Source of the DNA: Breoghania sp037026715
GTDB lineage: Bacteria; Pseudomonadota; Alphaproteobacteria; Rhizobiales; Stappiaceae
DNA: 64,000 nucleotides
Assembly: GCF_037026715.1 (NCBI RefSeq)
Contig: NZ_JBANCG010000010.1
Coordinates: 1-64,000, forward strand
Reading direction: 5' to 3'
Part shown: one piece after another, positions 8,130 to 16,039 of the stretch
Position numbering within the stretch: the first letter of the stretch is position 1
Layout of the letters: every line of letters starts with the position of its first letter
Notes under the pieces: generated by a model
What the model was told of the DNA's origin: nothing
The model's input: the letters and a program-made list of their open reading frames with translations, nothing else
Database searches by the model: none
Program-made: the position numbers and the translations under genes

Positions 8130-8312
8130 CGCCTTCATGCCCCTCCATCGTCATCACCCGGCGAAGTCCGGGTGATCCAGCGCGTACCCCAAATACTGCG
8201 GCTGACAGTGGATTGCCCGGACTGCGCCGTGCAATGACGGCGGAGGGGTATGAAGGGGAGAGAATTGGGGGTGCACAACCCGATACCAGTTTCGGGCCAG
8301 CCTCTCCGGGCC
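8130..8312. repeat. Dispersed mosaic palindromic repeat, copy A
   Basis: This gap between two genes holds one copy of a repeat found four times in the window. The core is a strong hairpin, TCATCACCCGG-CGAAGT-CCGGGTGATCCA, and after about 35 bp a second hairpin, TGGATTGCCCGGAC-TGCGCCG-TGCAATGA. The outer part CCCGATACCAGTTTCGGGCC is shared with copy B. The left border reads GCGCCTTCATGCCCCTCCATCG. Confidence 0.85.
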
Positions 8313-8345
8313 GGCTCACATTCCCCCCACACAGGAGAACGGACC

Positions 8346-9386
8346 ATGCGTTCGCGCATCAACATTTCCGTCGTCGGCTGCCATGCGGAAGGCGAGATCG
8401 GCGACGTCATCATCGGCGGCGTGCTGCCGCCGGAGGGTGGCACGATGATGGAGCGGATGATCGCCATGGAGCGCGATCACGACCATATCCGCCGGCTGCT
8501 GATCTGCGAACCGCGGGGATCGGTCGCCCGCCATGTCAACCTGATCGTGCCGGCGATAACGCCCGGCTGCGCGGCCGGCGCCATCATCATGGAGCCGACC
8601 GAATACGTGCCGATGTCCGGGTCCAACACGATCTGCGTCGCGACCGTTCTGCTGGAGACCGGCATGGTGCCGATGCAGGAGCCGGAGACGCGCTTCAGGC
8701 TCGACATGCCGGGCGGAGTGATCGAGGTGAGCGCGCGCTGCGAGGACGGCAAGTGCAAGTCCGTCACCTTCCGCAACGCGCCCGCCTTCGCCTCCGTGCT
8801 GGACGGGGCGCTGGAGGTCGAGGGCCACGGCACGATCCCGCTCGACATCGCCTATGGCGGGATGTTCTTCGCCATCGTGGACGCAAAGGCGCTGGGCTTC
8901 GGGATCAGGCCCGACGAAGCGCGCGATCTCGCCCTTCTCGGCGAGAAGATCCGCAAGGCCGCGCGCGAACAGTTCGAGGTCGTGCATCCGGACTTCCCGA
9001 ACGTGCGCGGCGTCTCCATCGTGCAGTTCGCCATGCCGTTCGAGGGCAGCGGCAAGGTGACCCGCAACACCTGCATCGTGTCGCCGGGCCGCTCCGACCG
9101 TTCGCCCACGGGCACGGGAACCTCCGCGCGCATGGCGGTGCTGCACGCGAAGGGCCAGATGAAGGTCGGCGACGAACTGATCCACGCCTCGATCATCGGA
9201 TCGCGCTTCGTCGGCACGATCCTCGATGCGCAGGAGCGCGGGGGCCGCACGACCATCATCCCCCAGATCACCGGCCGCGCCTGGATCACCGGCCAGCATT
9301 CCTATCTGCTCGACCCGGAAGACCCCTGGCAGACCGGCTACATGCTGTCGGACACCTGGGGCGTCACGCCGACCTTGAGGCAGTGA
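8346..9386 (+). CDS. Proline racemase family protein with a Ser/Thr active-site pair
   Basis: The 346-residue protein belongs to the proline racemase / 4-hydroxyproline 2-epimerase / trans-3-hydroxy-L-proline dehydratase family. The first acid-base position, usually Cys in MCGHN, is Ser91 here (MSGSNTIC). The second, usually Cys in DRSPCGTG, is Thr255 (DRSPTGTGTSAR). Known dehydratases carry Thr at the second site, so a trans-3-hydroxyproline dehydratase-like role is more likely than racemisation, though the Ser/Thr pair is unusual. ATG is preceded by CAGGAGA. It follows the semialdehyde dehydrogenase and converges on apbE with a 23-bp overlap at the stops. Confidence 0.87.
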   Translation: MRSRINISVVGCHAEGEIGDVIIGGVLPPEGGTMMERMIAMERDHDHIRRLLICEPRGSVARHVNLIVPAITPGCAAGAIIMEPTEYVPMSGSNTICVATVLLETGMVPMQEPETRFRLDMPGGVIEVSARCEDGKCKSVTFRNAPAFASVLDGALEVEGHGTIPLDIAYGGMFFAIVDAKALGFGIRPDEARDLALLGEKIRKAAREQFEVVHPDFPNVRGVSIVQFAMPFEGSGKVTRNTCIVSPGRSDRSPTGTGTSARMAVLHAKGQMKVGDELIHASIIGSRFVGTILDAQERGGRTTIIPQITGRAWITGQHSYLLDPEDPWQTGYMLSDTWGVTPTLRQ

Positions 9387-10404
9387 ACGGGTTCTGAAGC
9401 AGCGGGGCGGCTGCGACAAAGCCGTCGCGACCCGCGCCTGCGCCGCGCTCGAAGACCGGACCGGCCCCGCAGACCTCCGGCAGGCCGTCGCCTTGCGCAA
9501 GGAACAGCACGGAAAGACCGAGATCGCGCGCCAGTCTCAGGCCCCTGTCCCGGCCGAGAACCAGCATCGCCGTCGCCCAGGCATCGGCCTGCATGCAAGT
9601 CGCGGCGACGACGGTCGCCGATTGCGAGGAGGCCAGAAGCGGGGCGCCGCGGTCGGGGTCCATGATGTGCGAGAAACGCGCGCCCGCCAGCTCGATCCGG
9701 TGCCTGTAGTCGCCCGAGGTCGCAACAGAGCCATCGGCGAGCGTCAGGACGGAATGGGCGGCGCGGTGATCGGGGTCCGGCCGCTCGACCCCGATGACCC
9801 AGGGCCGCCCGCCCGTCTGGTCTCCCGGCTGGTTGCCGAGCGCGCGAAGCTCGCCGTCGATGGCAAGGAGCGCGTGCGCGATGCCGAAGGAACGCGCCGT
9901 CTCGGCAAGCCGGTCGACGCCGTAGCCCTTGGCGATGCCGCAAAGGTCGATGGCGATGGGCGCATGCTTGCGCACGCGGCCGGTCCCTCCATCGATCTCC
10001 AGCACCTCGTGGGCGGGGCGGCGTCGGGCGCCAAGCGCCGCGCAGATGCGGTCCGGATCGGCCTCCTGCCCCGAAAAGCCCCAGGCGGCGACGGCGTCGC
10101 CCATGCCGATGTCGAAGGCGCAATCGCTGGCGCGGCCGATCTCCAGCCCCGCCTCCAGCACGGTCAGCATGTGCGCGGGCACCTCGACCCAGGCGCCCGG
10201 CGCCGCGCGGTTCAGCCGCGACAGATCGCTTGAGGGCGCACGCGGCGACATCTGCCGATCGATCTCGCCGACGGCGGCCGCGAGGGCGGCACGCAGGGGG
10301 GCCGGATCGCATTCCGGCGAACAATGGACGATGGCCGACCACCTTGCGCCCATGGTCGGGCCGCTCAACGCGTGACGGACAAGCTTAGTAGGCATCTTCG
10401 ACAT
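9364..10404 (-). CDS. apbE: FAD:protein FMN transferase (ApbE family)
   Basis: The 346-residue ApbE protein moves FMN from FAD onto Thr/Ser of periplasmic redox proteins. Recognised marks are FDIGMGDAVAAWGF, the DLCGIAKGYGVDRLAE motif, SHIMDPDRGAP and the metal-binding MQADAWATAMLVLG. There is no obvious signal peptide or lipobox, so export is uncertain; the N-terminus begins MSKMPTKLVRHALSGPTMG. It overlaps the stop of the PepSY-flavodoxin-FNR gene by 20 bp and is last in that operon. The likely target is the DUF2271 protein encoded three genes upstream. Confidence 0.92.
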   Translation of the reverse strand: MSKMPTKLVRHALSGPTMGARWSAIVHCSPECDPAPLRAALAAAVGEIDRQMSPRAPSSDLSRLNRAAPGAWVEVPAHMLTVLEAGLEIGRASDCAFDIGMGDAVAAWGFSGQEADPDRICAALGARRRPAHEVLEIDGGTGRVRKHAPIAIDLCGIAKGYGVDRLAETARSFGIAHALLAIDGELRALGNQPGDQTGGRPWVIGVERPDPDHRAAHSVLTLADGSVATSGDYRHRIELAGARFSHIMDPDRGAPLLASSQSATVVAATCMQADAWATAMLVLGRDRGLRLARDLGLSVLFLAQGDGLPEVCGAGPVFERGAGAGRDGFVAAAPLLQNPFTASRSA

Positions 10405-12631
10405 AGCGTCCTTGCGCCTTCAGGATCACGGGACTGAGCGCCACGGGGGCCAGAATGTCCTCCATGGCGGCGGCGACGCCGGCGGCCATATCCCGCCCGC
10501 CGCAGATCATGATGCGCGCGCCCTCGGCGATCAGCCGGCGCAGCGTGTCGGCGTCGCGGCGCAGGACGTCCTGCACGTAGGCATGCTGGGCGTCCCGGGA
10601 AAAGGCGGTCGCGAGCGAGGCGAGCCGGCCGTCCTGCCGCCAGCGGGCCAGATCCTCGCCATAGAGCAGGTCGGAGGCCTCGGAACGCGCCCCGAAATAG
10701 AGGTGTATGGGGCGGTGCGCGGTGTTGGCGCGGGCAAAGCCGGCCAGTGGGCCGATGCCCGTGCCGGCGCCGATCAGGATCAGCGGCCTGTCGTCGGCGG
10801 CGGGGTGAAAGCCGGGGTTGCGGCGCAGGAAGGCGGGAACCGTTTCGCCCGGCCGCAGGGCCATCAACTGGCCCGAGCACAGGCCGCCGGGCTGCTTGCG
10901 CACGCAGATCTCGACAAACCCGTCCCGGTGGCCGGAGGCGAGCGAGTAGTAGCGCGGCCGCCGGTCGCCGGCAGGCAGGATACCGATGAGATCGCCGGCC
11001 TCGAAGCGGGCGAAACCCTGCCCGCGCAGGCGCGACCACAACGGCATGCGCGGCAGCGCGAAACGAAGGATCGCGGTCGGCGCCTGCACCTCCTCGCCAT
11101 AGTCGCGACGCGACACGAGCGTCAGGCCGACCGTCTCCGGCGCGCCGCTCGCCCCGGCTGCCCCAGACGCCCCAGACGCCCCAGACGCCCCGGTTTCATC
11201 CTCCGGCGTCAGCGCGATATCGAGAACCTGCGCGAGCGCCCCGATCCAGCGGGCGAAATCGCTCGCGGACTGGCGGTCGACCTCGGCCATCGGCATCAGC
11301 TCCCGCCACCCGGCCTTGCGCGCGGCCGCCGCGACGCGCTTGGCATAGGCGCAGTAGCGGGGGAACGACCTGTCCCCGAAGCCGAGAACGGCGAGGGGAG
11401 CGGCGGGCGGCGCCGGCAGGGCGGCGAGCCGGTCGAGGAAACCGCCGGCCGAAGCCGGGGCATCGCCGTCGCCGGAAGTCGCGGCGAGGATGAGGACACG
11501 CTCGGCGCCGGTGTAGCGCTCGGGCGCGAAGGCCGACATCGCCGCGACATGGGGGCGGCCGCCGGCCCGTGCCAGCGCCCCGGCCAGTTTGCGGGCGAAG
11601 GTCCATGTCGTGCCGCCTTCCGACCCCACGAGGATGACCGTGTCCGCGTCCTGCGCCGCCACGCCGGCCTTGCGCCGGCAGATGCCGCGCAGGCGGCCGG
11701 ATTGCTGCAAGAGGCCCGTCGCCGCCAGCACCGGCACGCTCAGCGAGCACAGCCCGAGGAACAGCCCGAGGGCGGCCGCGCCCGCGCCGGTGTGCAGAAG
11801 ATGGGCGAGGTCCGATATCCGCTCCAGCGTCGTGCGCGCCGTCCAGCTCATCAGCGCGCCCGTGCCCTGGTCGACATACCCTGTGCCGGCGCCGGTCTTG
11901 ACCGTGTAGACGTCGCGCAGGTCGCCCGCCCGCGGAAAGACGAGTTCGCGCAGATCCGACAGGGGAATATCCTTCAACGCGCCGAGTTGGGCGGGGGAGA
12001 CGCCGCCCGTGCCGCTGACCGGCGGCAGGGGAGGCAGGCCGCCGCCTTTCGGCAGAAGACCGAAGGTGGCGGCGAAGAGCCACAGGCCGGTGAGCGAGGA
12101 CAGCAGCAGGCCGATCCCCGCGACGCGGGCCAGTTCCAGGTGCAGGCGCGGCGGCAGGGGGCCCTTCAGAGGTCCGAAGAGGCGGCGCCAGCCGCCCACC
12201 CGCCGGGCCGCGAGCAGGAAACCGGACACCGTCAGCATCAGCATGGCGAGGCTGACGGCCGCGGCGGCAAAGCGGCCCGCATCGCCGGCGAGAAAGGCCC
12301 GGTGCAGATCGGTGATCCATTTCTTTCCCGGCGCGGGTGCCGCCGGGGCGCTCGCCGCCCCGGTTTCGGGATCGACGACCCATCGCGCGGCGCCGCCCGC
12401 ATCATAGGTGAAGGCGGTGATTTTCCCTGAGGCCGCGCGGCGGATCTGTTCCACGCCCGGCAGGGCCTTCTGCACGCGTGCGGCGAAGGTGGCGACGTCG
12501 GTCGCCGGCGTCGCGGCGGTTCCGATGGCCTCGGCGGCAGGATAGAGGGAAAGGACCGCACCGCTCAGCGCGGTGACGCAGACCAGCAGGGCGGCGACGA
12601 GCCCGACCCAGCGATGCAGTGGACGGATCAT
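10385..12631 (-). CDS. PepSY membrane domain fused to flavodoxin and FNR-type reductase
   Basis: The 748-residue fusion starts MIRPLHRWVGLVAALLVCV. The first half is a PepSY-associated membrane part with about four transmembrane segments, including FAAAAVSLAMLMLTVSGFLL and VAGIGLLLSSLTGLWLFAATF. A flavodoxin domain (VILVGSEGGTTWTFA, LGFGDRSF) follows. After a Gly-Ala-Ser linker comes a sulfite-reductase-type FNR domain with FAD motif RYYSLASG, GGLCSGQL, NADP motif LILIGAGTGIGPL and ICGGRDMAAG near the C-terminus. It would move electrons from cytosolic NADPH across the membrane to a flavinylated partner. The frame is open upstream, but that part is antisense to the DUF2271 gene. The start is 11 bp after that gene. 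Confidence 0.93.
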   Translation of the reverse strand: MIRPLHRWVGLVAALLVCVTALSGAVLSLYPAAEAIGTAATPATDVATFAARVQKALPGVEQIRRAASGKITAFTYDAGGAARWVVDPETGAASAPAAPAPGKKWITDLHRAFLAGDAGRFAAAAVSLAMLMLTVSGFLLAARRVGGWRRLFGPLKGPLPPRLHLELARVAGIGLLLSSLTGLWLFAATFGLLPKGGGLPPLPPVSGTGGVSPAQLGALKDIPLSDLRELVFPRAGDLRDVYTVKTGAGTGYVDQGTGALMSWTARTTLERISDLAHLLHTGAGAAALGLFLGLCSLSVPVLAATGLLQQSGRLRGICRRKAGVAAQDADTVILVGSEGGTTWTFARKLAGALARAGGRPHVAAMSAFAPERYTGAERVLILAATSGDGDAPASAGGFLDRLAALPAPPAAPLAVLGFGDRSFPRYCAYAKRVAAAARKAGWRELMPMAEVDRQSASDFARWIGALAQVLDIALTPEDETGASGASGASGAAGASGAPETVGLTLVSRRDYGEEVQAPTAILRFALPRMPLWSRLRGQGFARFEAGDLIGILPAGDRRPRYYSLASGHRDGFVEICVRKQPGGLCSGQLMALRPGETVPAFLRRNPGFHPAADDRPLILIGAGTGIGPLAGFARANTAHRPIHLYFGARSEASDLLYGEDLARWRQDGRLASLATAFSRDAQHAYVQDVLRRDADTLRRLIAEGARIMICGGRDMAAGVAAAMEDILAPVALSPVILKAQGRYVEDAY
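11161..11187 (-). repeat. Three exact 9-nt tandem repeats in the flavodoxin-FNR linker
   Basis: The unit CCCCAGACG occurs three times head to tail and continues into degenerate copies. On the coding strand it gives Gly-Ala-Ser repeats in the flexible linker between the flavodoxin and FNR domains. Copy number can probably vary without breaking the frame. Confidence 0.85.
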
Positions 12632-12642
12632 CGCACCTGACC

Positions 12643-13128
12643 TCACATGCCGTACGCGAAATTGGCGATATAGGTCCGCCCCCGGACCGGCTTGCCGGCC
12701 CCTTCGGTGGTGAGCGGCACCACGATTTCGGAGGGGCTGCCGCGCATGTCCTCGACCGCGGCATCGATGTGCAGCTCGTAGCCCGCATCGAACAGCGCGT
12801 CGGCGAGGTCGAAGCTGATCGTCAGGGTCTTGCCCGCGCCGACGCTGGCCCCGGTGATCCCGTTGACCTCGGCCGCATCGCCGCCGGTTGCGCGGTACCA
12901 GTCGGTGAGGCTCTCGTACCATTTGGCTTTCGGGCCGGCCATCCAGAGCGAGCCGACATAGGCGCCCTGGGCATCGGTGACGTAATAGGCGAGGTAGGCG
13001 CCGTCGCCGCCGTAATCGTTCAGCGTCGTGGTGAAGGTCACGTCCTTCGCCGTCGCGAGGCCGGGGGCGATCAGGATCGGCGCCGTAAGGGCGGTCGTCA
13101 GGGCGAGGACGCTCAAGAACCGTTTCAT
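12643..13128 (-). CDS. DUF2271 secreted protein, probable flavinylation target
   Basis: The 161-residue protein has a signal peptide (MKRFLSVLALTTALTAPILI, cleavage near LATA-KD) and a DUF2271 domain (YGGDGAYLAYYVTDAQGAYVGSLWM in part, then KWYESLTDWYR). The segment NGITGASVGAGKT contains TGAS, which resembles the S/T-G-A-S/T motif that ApbE flavinylates. With ApbE and a PepSY-flavodoxin-FNR protein in the same operon, it is a candidate periplasmic FMN carrier. The domain assignment is from recalled family features; the modification site is inference. Confidence 0.85.
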   Translation of the reverse strand: MKRFLSVLALTTALTAPILIAPGLATAKDVTFTTTLNDYGGDGAYLAYYVTDAQGAYVGSLWMAGPKAKWYESLTDWYRATGGDAAEVNGITGASVGAGKTLTISFDLADALFDAGYELHIDAAVEDMRGSPSEIVVPLTTEGAGKPVRGRTYIANFAYGM

Positions 13129-13164
13129 GTATCCGTGTCTCCAGTTGTCGGAAAAGATCGTGGG

Positions 13165-13710
13165 TCAGTCGACCTGCGCCTTGGGCGCGGCCCCCTTGTT
13201 GAAGAGGCCGTTGGCCGGCGGCTGGGCGGTTCCCGACCGCGCCGGGTTCGCGGCGCCGTTGGGGCAGTCTTTCCACTGGCGATAGCCGCCGCCGTCACGG
13301 TAGCGGCCCTCGTTGCGGCCGTTTCCGGAGAACCAGGAGCCCCCGGAGAACCAGGATCGATGATGCTTGCCCCCGTAATTATCGCGGTAACTGTCGCGGT
13401 AGCCGCCCCGGTGATGATCGCGGTAGTGATGACCGTGCCGCATGGCGCGGTCGCTCCGGCCGCAGGGGCGCTGTTGCGCCTGATCGGCCCGGGGCCCGCC
13501 TTGTGCGCCAGCGCGCGGCCGGATCGGCACCGGCGCATTGTCGTCGGCGGCACTGGCCGCCTCGGGCGCATTGTCGTCGGCGGCGACGGCGGCCCCGTTT
13601 GACGCCGGATCTTGCGGCGCGGGTGCCATTGTCGGGGTTTGGGCGCGCGAGGCGGAGATCAGAAGCGCCACGAAAAGCGCGGCCAGGATGAGTTTCGGCA
13701 GAGCGTGCAT
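13165..13710 (-). CDS. Small secreted His/Arg/Gly-rich hypothetical protein
   Basis: The 181-residue protein has a signal peptide (MHALPKLILAALFVALLISA, then SRAQ). The Pro/Ala-rich region carries a repeated AADDNAP segment. The middle is rich in His, Arg, Tyr and Gly (MRHGHHYRDHHRGGYRD) and contains a duplicated SWFSG. No known domain is recognised. The His-rich centre could bind metal, which is inference. It is first in the DUF2271-PepSY-ApbE operon and faces the response-regulator gene. Confidence 0.75.
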   Translation of the reverse strand: MHALPKLILAALFVALLISASRAQTPTMAPAPQDPASNGAAVAADDNAPEAASAADDNAPVPIRPRAGAQGGPRADQAQQRPCGRSDRAMRHGHHYRDHHRGGYRDSYRDNYGGKHHRSWFSGGSWFSGNGRNEGRYRDGGGYRQWKDCPNGAANPARSGTAQPPANGLFNKGAAPKAQVD

Positions 13711-13820
13711 GTTGCGTCTCCTTCAGCATTCGATGCTTCCGAAATCGCCTGCACGCCTGATCGCTTCCTGACGGGGGCGCAAAAAACGCTTCAGCTTTCT
13801 GTAAGGAAAAGGGCGCACTA

Positions 13821-13865
13821 GAGCATATTCCGATCAGACTGAGGCAATCTGATCGGAATATGCTC
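13821..13865. repeat. Perfect 18-bp inverted repeat (palindromic intergenic element)
   Basis: GAGCATATTCCGATCAGA and its exact reverse complement flank a 9-nt loop. Next to it, at 13895-13916, lies GTTCAGACG-ATTC-CGTCTGAAC, a second perfect hairpin ending in AAGCGCTCTAG. Related pieces occur at 44857-44900 (opposite orientation) and 60757-60781, so this is a dispersed family. It fills the divergent gap between the flavinylation operon and its putative two-component system. Confidence 0.9.
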
Positions 13866-13958
13866 AAGGTATTGATCTGGAGCGGTTTCTTGTCGTTCAG
13901 ACGATTCCGTCTGAACGGAAAGCGCTCTAGGGTGAGCTGCACTCTGGCGGAGCGGGCG

Positions 13959-14642
13959 ATGCGAATTCTGCTGATCGAGGACGACACGGTTCTGGGCGTT
14001 GCGGTTCACGACCAGCTCAAGGCCGACGGCCATTCGGCCGACTGGGTGACCCGGCTGGACATGGCCGAGGAGGCCCTTGCCGCGAGCCCGTTCGAGCTGG
14101 TGCTGCTCGACCTCATGTTGCCCGACGGGCGCGGCATTCCGTTTCTGAAAAGAATGCGCGCCCGCGGCAGCGTCACGCCGGTGATCATCCTGACCGCGCT
14201 CGATCAGGTCTCCGACCGCATCGAGGGGCTGAACGCGGGCGCCGACGACTACATGGTCAAGCCGTTCGACCTTTCGGAGCTTTCCGCGCGCATCGGCTCG
14301 GTCGCCCGCCGCTACGCGGGCAATCCGAACCCGTTGATGCAGTTCGGCCCGCTCCAGATCGACATCGCCGCCCGCTCGATCCGCAACGACGGCCGGCCGG
14401 TCACGCTGACCGCGCGGGAATGGGCGCTGCTGGAGGTCTTCCTCCAGGCGCCGGGACAGGTCCTGTCGAAGGGGCAGCTCGAGGAGCACCTCTACTGTTT
14501 CGACGATACCGTGGAGAGCAACGCCATCGAGGTACACGTCAGCCGCCTGCGCAAGAAGCTCGGCCACTCGGTGATCGAGACCGAACGCGGGCTCGGCTAC
14601 CGGCTCGGTTATCGGCCGGGCAATAATCCGGGGCATCCATGA
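13959..14642 (+). CDS. OmpR-family response regulator
   Basis: The 227-residue regulator has a receiver domain: acidic pocket IEDD, phospho-acceptor Asp51 in LLDLMLPDG, and Lys in DDYMVKPFDL. It also has a winged-helix DNA-binding domain (LTAREWALLEVFL, IEVHVSRLRKKLG, TERGLGYRLGY). I start at MRILLIEDD; 33 upstream codons are open but come from the palindromic element. It overlaps the kinase start by four bases (ATGA). It faces the flavinylation operon across 248 bp and probably controls it. Confidence 0.94.
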   Translation: MRILLIEDDTVLGVAVHDQLKADGHSADWVTRLDMAEEALAASPFELVLLDLMLPDGRGIPFLKRMRARGSVTPVIILTALDQVSDRIEGLNAGADDYMVKPFDLSELSARIGSVARRYAGNPNPLMQFGPLQIDIAARSIRNDGRPVTLTAREWALLEVFLQAPGQVLSKGQLEEHLYCFDDTVESNAIEVHVSRLRKKLGHSVIETERGLGYRLGYRPGNNPGHP

Positions 14643-16006
14643 GGGCGCCGCGCTCGCTCCAGCTGCGCCTTGCGCTGGCGATCGGCCTCGCGGTCATGAC
14701 CCTGTGGCTTGCCGCCGCCGCGCTCACCGCCTATCGCCTGCGCGGCGAGCTGGACATGGAATTCGACGGCGCGCTGCGCGACACGGCCCGCAGGCTGCTG
14801 AACGTCGCGGAGCGCGGCGAGCATGACGGCCGCGGCCTGGGCAGGAAGCGCAAGCACCTCGGGTTCGGGCGCCGAGGCCATGGCGAGGGACGCCGCGCGG
14901 TCGATGTCGGATATTACAGCTACAGGATCGTGGACCAGACGGGCCAGGTGTTGCTGGCCTCCGAGGATGCCGAGGAAGAGGATTTCCCGCCGTTCGATCA
15001 CACCGGCTTCGTGCGCACCGACACCCGGACCCTGTTCTACGATCGTGCGCATAGCGGCGACCGGGTCCTGACGATCGTCGTCTCCGAACCCCGCTCGCGC
15101 CGCACCATGGTCATCGGCGACATCGCGCTCAGCCTGAGCCTGCCGCTCGTGCTCGTGATCCCGCTGAGCTTTGCCGCCATCTTTCTGGTGGTGCGCCGCT
15201 CTCTCTCGCCCATGCGGCAATTGCGCGACGATCTGGGCCAGCGCAGCGCCCACAAGCTCGCCCCGCTCACCGACAAGGGCCTGCCCAGCGAACTGGCCCC
15301 GATCGTCGGCAGCATCAATGCGCTGTTGTCGCGCCTGGGCGCGGCCTTCGAGGCGGAGAGAAGCTTTGCGGCGAATGCCGCGCACGAGTTGCGCACGCCC
15401 GTGGCCGGCGCCATCGCCCAGGCGCAGCGCCTTCAGACCGAGACCGACGACGCCCGGGTCCTGTCGCGGGCCCGCGATATCGAGACCACATTGAAACGGC
15501 TGAACCGCCTTGCGGAAAAGCTGATGCAGCTGGCGCGGGCCGAAGGTGCACGCATCCGCACGGGCGTCGCCGCCGACCTGCGCCCGATCCTGCGCATCAT
15601 CGTGGACGATTTCGAGAGGTGCGACGCCGCAGGCCGTATCGACCTCGAGATGCCGGACGCGCCGGTCCTGTCCGATATCGACCCGGACGCCTTCGGCATC
15701 CTCTGTCGCAACCTGATCGAGAATGCGCTGAAGCACGGCGACGCGACGCGGGAGGTGGCCGTGAGCCTGAGCGCCCCGGCGACGCTGACCGTCACGAACA
15801 GCGGAACCGTCATTCCCCCGCAGGAACTGGAACGCCTGACCGCCCGCTTCGTGCGCGCCAACGGCAAGGCGGCGGGCAGCGGTCTCGGTCTGGCGATCGT
15901 GAAGGCCATCGTCGAGCGCGCCGAAGCCTCGCTGGTGCTGAACTCGCCCGTGCCGGCCCGCTCGGGCGGCGTGGAAGTGCGCGTGTCGCTGCCCGCACCG
16001 GAATGA
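14639..16006 (+). CDS. Sensor histidine kinase
   Basis: The 455-residue kinase has an N-terminal membrane segment (ALAIGLAVMTLWLAAAALTA), a periplasmic sensor of about 130 residues, a second membrane segment (LSLSLPLVLVIPLSFAAIFL), a short HAMP-like linker, HisKA with His249 in AAHELRTPVAG, and an ATPase domain (NLIENALKHG, GSGLGLAIVKAI). The periplasmic part contains a basic stretch, RKRKHLGFGRRGHGEGRR. It is translationally coupled to the response regulator. The arrangement resembles the PmrB/QseC-like kinases. Confidence 0.93.
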   Translation: MRAPRSLQLRLALAIGLAVMTLWLAAAALTAYRLRGELDMEFDGALRDTARRLLNVAERGEHDGRGLGRKRKHLGFGRRGHGEGRRAVDVGYYSYRIVDQTGQVLLASEDAEEEDFPPFDHTGFVRTDTRTLFYDRAHSGDRVLTIVVSEPRSRRTMVIGDIALSLSLPLVLVIPLSFAAIFLVVRRSLSPMRQLRDDLGQRSAHKLAPLTDKGLPSELAPIVGSINALLSRLGAAFEAERSFAANAAHELRTPVAGAIAQAQRLQTETDDARVLSRARDIETTLKRLNRLAEKLMQLARAEGARIRTGVAADLRPILRIIVDDFERCDAAGRIDLEMPDAPVLSDIDPDAFGILCRNLIENALKHGDATREVAVSLSAPATLTVTNSGTVIPPQELERLTARFVRANGKAAGSGLGLAIVKAIVERAEASLVLNSPVPARSGGVEVRVSLPAPE

Positions 16007-16039
16007 GGTTCGGGGCGCACAGTGACACGCTCTGATGCT

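Noticed and set aside
10412..12430. A 672-codon plus-strand frame
   Set aside because: It is antisense to the PepSY-flavodoxin-FNR gene and has no recognisable motif; the minus strand shows ordered FAD and NADP motifs.
12632..13276. Upstream extension of the PepSY-FNR gene to a 963-residue protein
   Set aside because: The extension overlaps the DUF2271 gene in another frame and lacks homology-like character. The start at MIRPLHRW, 11 bp after that gene, is normal for the family.
13821..13930. tRNA or small RNA gene at the palindromes
   Set aside because: The hairpins are perfect simple inverted repeats that recur elsewhere; no cloverleaf or tRNA consensus boxes are present.
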